Shown: positions 5,752 through 7,412 of the stretch, piece by piece | Position numbering within the stretch: position 1 is the first letter of the stretch | Layout: every line of letters starts with the position of its first letter | Source: an uncultured Leptolyngbya sp. | Lineage (GTDB): Bacteria; Cyanobacteriota; Cyanobacteriia; Phormidesmidales; Phormidesmidaceae | Assembly: GCA_937899365.1 (NCBI GenBank) | Contig: CALBPH010000393.1 | Location: 1 to 7,412 of the forward strand | Direction of reading: 5' to 3' | Length of the DNA stretch: 7,412 bases | The notes under the pieces: generated by a model | What the model was told of the DNA's origin: nothing | What the model saw: only the letters and a program-made list of their open reading frames with translations | Databases searched by the model: none | Translations under genes and position numbers: made by a program

Positions 5752-6231
5752 GTGCTAGGCAAACTTTTAGGTAAAAAGTCTGGATACTATTTGGAGCTGT
5801 CCGAAGATGAGATAGCGGCTATTCCTGAACCGCCAGTAAAGCCGGCACCTAAAGCTCCTGCAGCAAAGGTAGAAGCAACGGCTACATCTGAAACAGCCGC
5901 CACTGAGTCCGCCACTGCCACTGCCGCAGTGGCCACACCTGCTGCTCCGCAAGCAACGGTACCCGCAGTGGCGGCCAACATTAGCAAAGCATCAGCCGCA
6001 ATACCCCAAGAGGTAGCTGTACCTGAACCAATGTCTGATCCTCTAGAGCTAATTCGGACTGCATTGGCAGCTGCGGCCAACCAGGCACCAGAAACTAGTC
6101 CCGAGCCCACACCTGCGTTTGCCGAGTACTCTGCCCCGCTTGCTAAAGCGCGTCGTCGTCGCCCAGGCCCTAGCATGTCGCCCTTCAAGTCAATGGCCAA
6201 AGACATGAGAAAGACCAACTCTGGTTTTTAG
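5752..6231 (+). CDS. Uncharacterised Ala/Pro-rich protein with conserved-looking ends
   Basis: No function is assigned. The 159 residues from GTG 5752 fall into three parts. The basic, partly hydrophobic N-terminus MLGKLLGKKSGYYLEL (1-16) precedes the acidic SEDE. A long Ala/Pro/Thr/Glu linker (about 22-92) is surely disordered. A short helix-prone stretch (95-110) and the Arg-rich tail ARRRRPGPSMSPFKSMAKDM (133-152) end the protein. From memory, uncharacterised cyanobacterial proteins share this plan of a short N-terminal motif, variable linker and RRPGPSM..F..MA tail; this is unverified. There is no signal peptide, membrane segment or Cys. The linker DNA is repetitive, for example the hairpin GCCACTG-CCG-CAGTGGC (5917-5933). 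The TTG at 5731 would add 7 residues but lies before the ribosome binding site. The two-ended plan suggests an adaptor or tether; the basic tail could bind nucleic acid or membrane. Confidence 0.8.
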   Translation: MLGKLLGKKSGYYLELSEDEIAAIPEPPVKPAPKAPAAKVEATATSETAATESATATAAVATPAAPQATVPAVAANISKASAAIPQEVAVPEPMSDPLELIRTALAAAANQAPETSPEPTPAFAEYSAPLAKARRRRPGPSMSPFKSMAKDMRKTNSGF

Positions 6232-6250
6232 ATAGCCCTTTAACCGAATA

Positions 6251-6295
6251 AACACAGCAAACGGGAGGTGATAATCGCCTCCCGTTTGCTGTGTT
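6251..6295. terminator. 21-bp hairpin between convergent genes
   Basis: Arms 6251-6271 and 6275-6295 pair over 21 positions with a single wobble (T6269-G6277) around the loop TAA. It lies between the ends of the plus-strand gene (6231) and the minus-strand DUF362 gene (6306), so it can serve both directions. Neither side has a real T-tract. Stopping would rest on stem strength, or the hairpin may protect 3' ends. Confidence 0.75.
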
Positions 6296-6305
6296 CTAAA
6301 ATCTA

Positions 6306-7265
6306 CTACCGCTGAGCGTAGGCCGCCATCGGCTCCTTGATAAATCGAATATACAGGTGCTTAAAGGTAGACTTCATCACCCGAGGCATCCCAAAATCGA
6401 TAGGCATCAGCTTTTCTGGAAGTTGCCAATTGTCAATGCACAGTTCAGACGGTGACTGTAAAACAAACTCAATCGCCCTAGGGCACAATCCAAGACGTTG
6501 GGATGCAGCAACGGTCGGTATCTGAGACGGATCCACCTGGAGTACGTCTACCATAGCCCGGTCTAGGGCATAAACATTCTCTGAGGCTCCCAGTACGCCA
6601 AGGTGCCGTGGCTCACCACCACTGGGGCCATTGCCTTCATGGCCAATAATGCCATCTAATATTGTTAGGTCCGGAGCAATCGCCTGGGCCGTTTCCACCA
6701 GCATATGGGCAAATCGCTGACGATCTTTACCCGCTTCCATATGCCACCAGGCCTTCATTTTGCCCGGTACACAACCAAAGAGATTTTTTACCCCCAGGGT
6801 TAACGTCAGCTGAACATGGGACTTCACCTTAGGCAGATTAATCACCACATCAGCTTCCATCGCTTCTTTAGACAGCAGCAGATTGTCAAAACTGTCCGGC
6901 TGCGACTCAAGGTTGTAGCGTTTGCCGTGGAGTTCCACAATCGGTAGGTCTAGTTTTTGAGCCCATTGCAATAAGCCATTGGCCTTAGCCACACCGTGGG
7001 CACTACCAAAGGCAGGACTATCCCCCAAGAACGGGTTACCGCCAGCTGCTTTAACCAACTTAGCAACACAGTAGACCACTTCAGGGCGAGTGGTGCATTC
7101 TTTCGTAGGGCGGGCACCTGTGAGTAAGTTGGGCTTAAGCAATACCCGTTGTCCTGGTTTAACGTAGGCTTCGATACCACCTAGAGGTGCTAATAAGTCA
7201 CGAAGCTGCTGTTCTAGCACATCGACATCGTAGGTAGTGGATTTAAGCAGACTAACGGAAACCAT
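6306..7265 (-). CDS. DUF362 domain-containing protein
   Basis: Conserved protein of unknown biochemical function. The 319 residues from ATG 7265 show the DUF362 hallmarks: VLLKPNLL (41-48), GDSP (81-84), NLPKVKSH (143-150), GVKNLFGCVPGKMK (158-171) and the DG...GHEGNGP segment (204-213). Many relatives carry a C-terminal ferredoxin-like domain with CxxCxxC clusters. It is absent here, and the few Cys (57, 66, 165, 261, 276) are scattered. Annotation as an iron-sulfur protein would therefore be unsupported. The frame extends to a TTG at 7280, but the ATG gives the natural beginning MVSVSLL. No signal peptide or membrane segment is seen. The gene converges on the Ala/Pro-rich gene across the 21-bp hairpin. 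No link to a pathway is visible. Confidence 0.92.
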   Translation of the reverse strand: MVSVSLLKSTTYDVDVLEQQLRDLLAPLGGIEAYVKPGQRVLLKPNLLTGARPTKECTTRPEVVYCVAKLVKAAGGNPFLGDSPAFGSAHGVAKANGLLQWAQKLDLPIVELHGKRYNLESQPDSFDNLLLSKEAMEADVVINLPKVKSHVQLTLTLGVKNLFGCVPGKMKAWWHMEAGKDRQRFAHMLVETAQAIAPDLTILDGIIGHEGNGPSGGEPRHLGVLGASENVYALDRAMVDVLQVDPSQIPTVAASQRLGLCPRAIEFVLQSPSELCIDNWQLPEKLMPIDFGMPRVMKSTFKHLYIRFIKEPMAAYAQR

Positions 7266-7354
7266 AGGGATTAAAAACAACGGATCTATTATTTATTGTG
7301 GGTCTGGTGCCCCATAAGCGCAATTGCCATTAAGGATTTAGGAGATTTACTAAT

Positions 7355-7412
7355 TTGTTAACAATGCCCTACGCCAGCATCTTGCCAAAAACATCATCCC
7401 AAGAAGTCGCAA
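7355..7412 (+). CDS. Possible start of a divergent gene, cut by the window edge
   Basis: An open frame reaches the right edge from TTG 7355 (19 codons) or ATG 7364 (16 codons, beginning MPYASILPKTSSQEVA). AGGAG at 7340-7344 is 10 bases before the TTG, the same spacing as for the GTG at 5752. It is 19 bases before the ATG, which is too far. TTGTTAACAA (7355-7364) is a perfect palindrome over both starts. The layout would be divergent from the DUF362 gene, with about 90 bases between. I do not recognise the peptide. Confidence 0.35.
   Translation, partial: MLTMPYASILPKTSSQEVA

Noticed and set aside
5787..6218. 143-codon minus-strand frame opposite the Ala/Pro-rich gene
   Set aside because: Its Gly/Ala/Ser-rich translation is what the complement of an Ala-rich gene gives. 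The plus strand has a ribosome binding site and sensible ends.

Overview
The window looks like a chromosomal piece of a cyanobacterium. The evidence is three copies of the HIP1 octamer GCGATCGC (at 1418, 3811 and 4075), a cyanobacterial-type lysA / rimI / clpC neighbourhood, a ClpC of 823 residues that matches the cyanobacterial and plastid ClpC type, and a RimI whose N-terminus resembles cyanobacterial RimI. Base composition is moderate, and gene starts are a mix of ATG, GTG and TTG. I cannot name a genus. There is no sign of a prophage, transposase, CRISPR array, tRNA or rRNA.

Layout, left to right. Positions 1-321 hold no confident gene; a reading frame open from the left edge stops at 101 and may be the tail of a truncated gene. 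lysA (diaminopimelate decarboxylase, last step of lysine synthesis) runs leftward from an ATG at 1725. rimI (N-alpha-acetyltransferase, GNAT fold) runs divergently from 1863. A 336-base gap with a 12-bp palindrome at the rimI stop codon and a likely extended -10 promoter leads to clpC (2751-5222), the AAA+ unfoldase of the Clp protease. clpC ends in a clear intrinsic terminator at 5250-5287.

The 530 bases between clpC and the next gene are rich in inverted repeats. They include a 131-base segment bounded by 9-bp inverted repeats. Next to the downstream gene is a leader (5645-5741) that can form two mutually exclusive folds, one of which covers the ribosome binding site. The gene it precedes (5752-6231, GTG start) encodes an uncharacterised Ala/Pro-rich protein with short ordered-looking ends and a long disordered middle. 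A 21-bp hairpin at 6251-6295 sits between this gene and a convergent DUF362 gene (6306-7265, minus strand). The right edge holds the possible first codons of a divergent gene.

The identified genes are housekeeping (amino-acid synthesis, N-terminal acetylation, protein quality control), and nothing suggests a joint pathway. The part most worth checking is the switch-like leader ahead of the 159-residue protein. Next are the RimI protein, whose expected catalytic Glu is Val, and the inverted repeat overlapping the clpC promoter.
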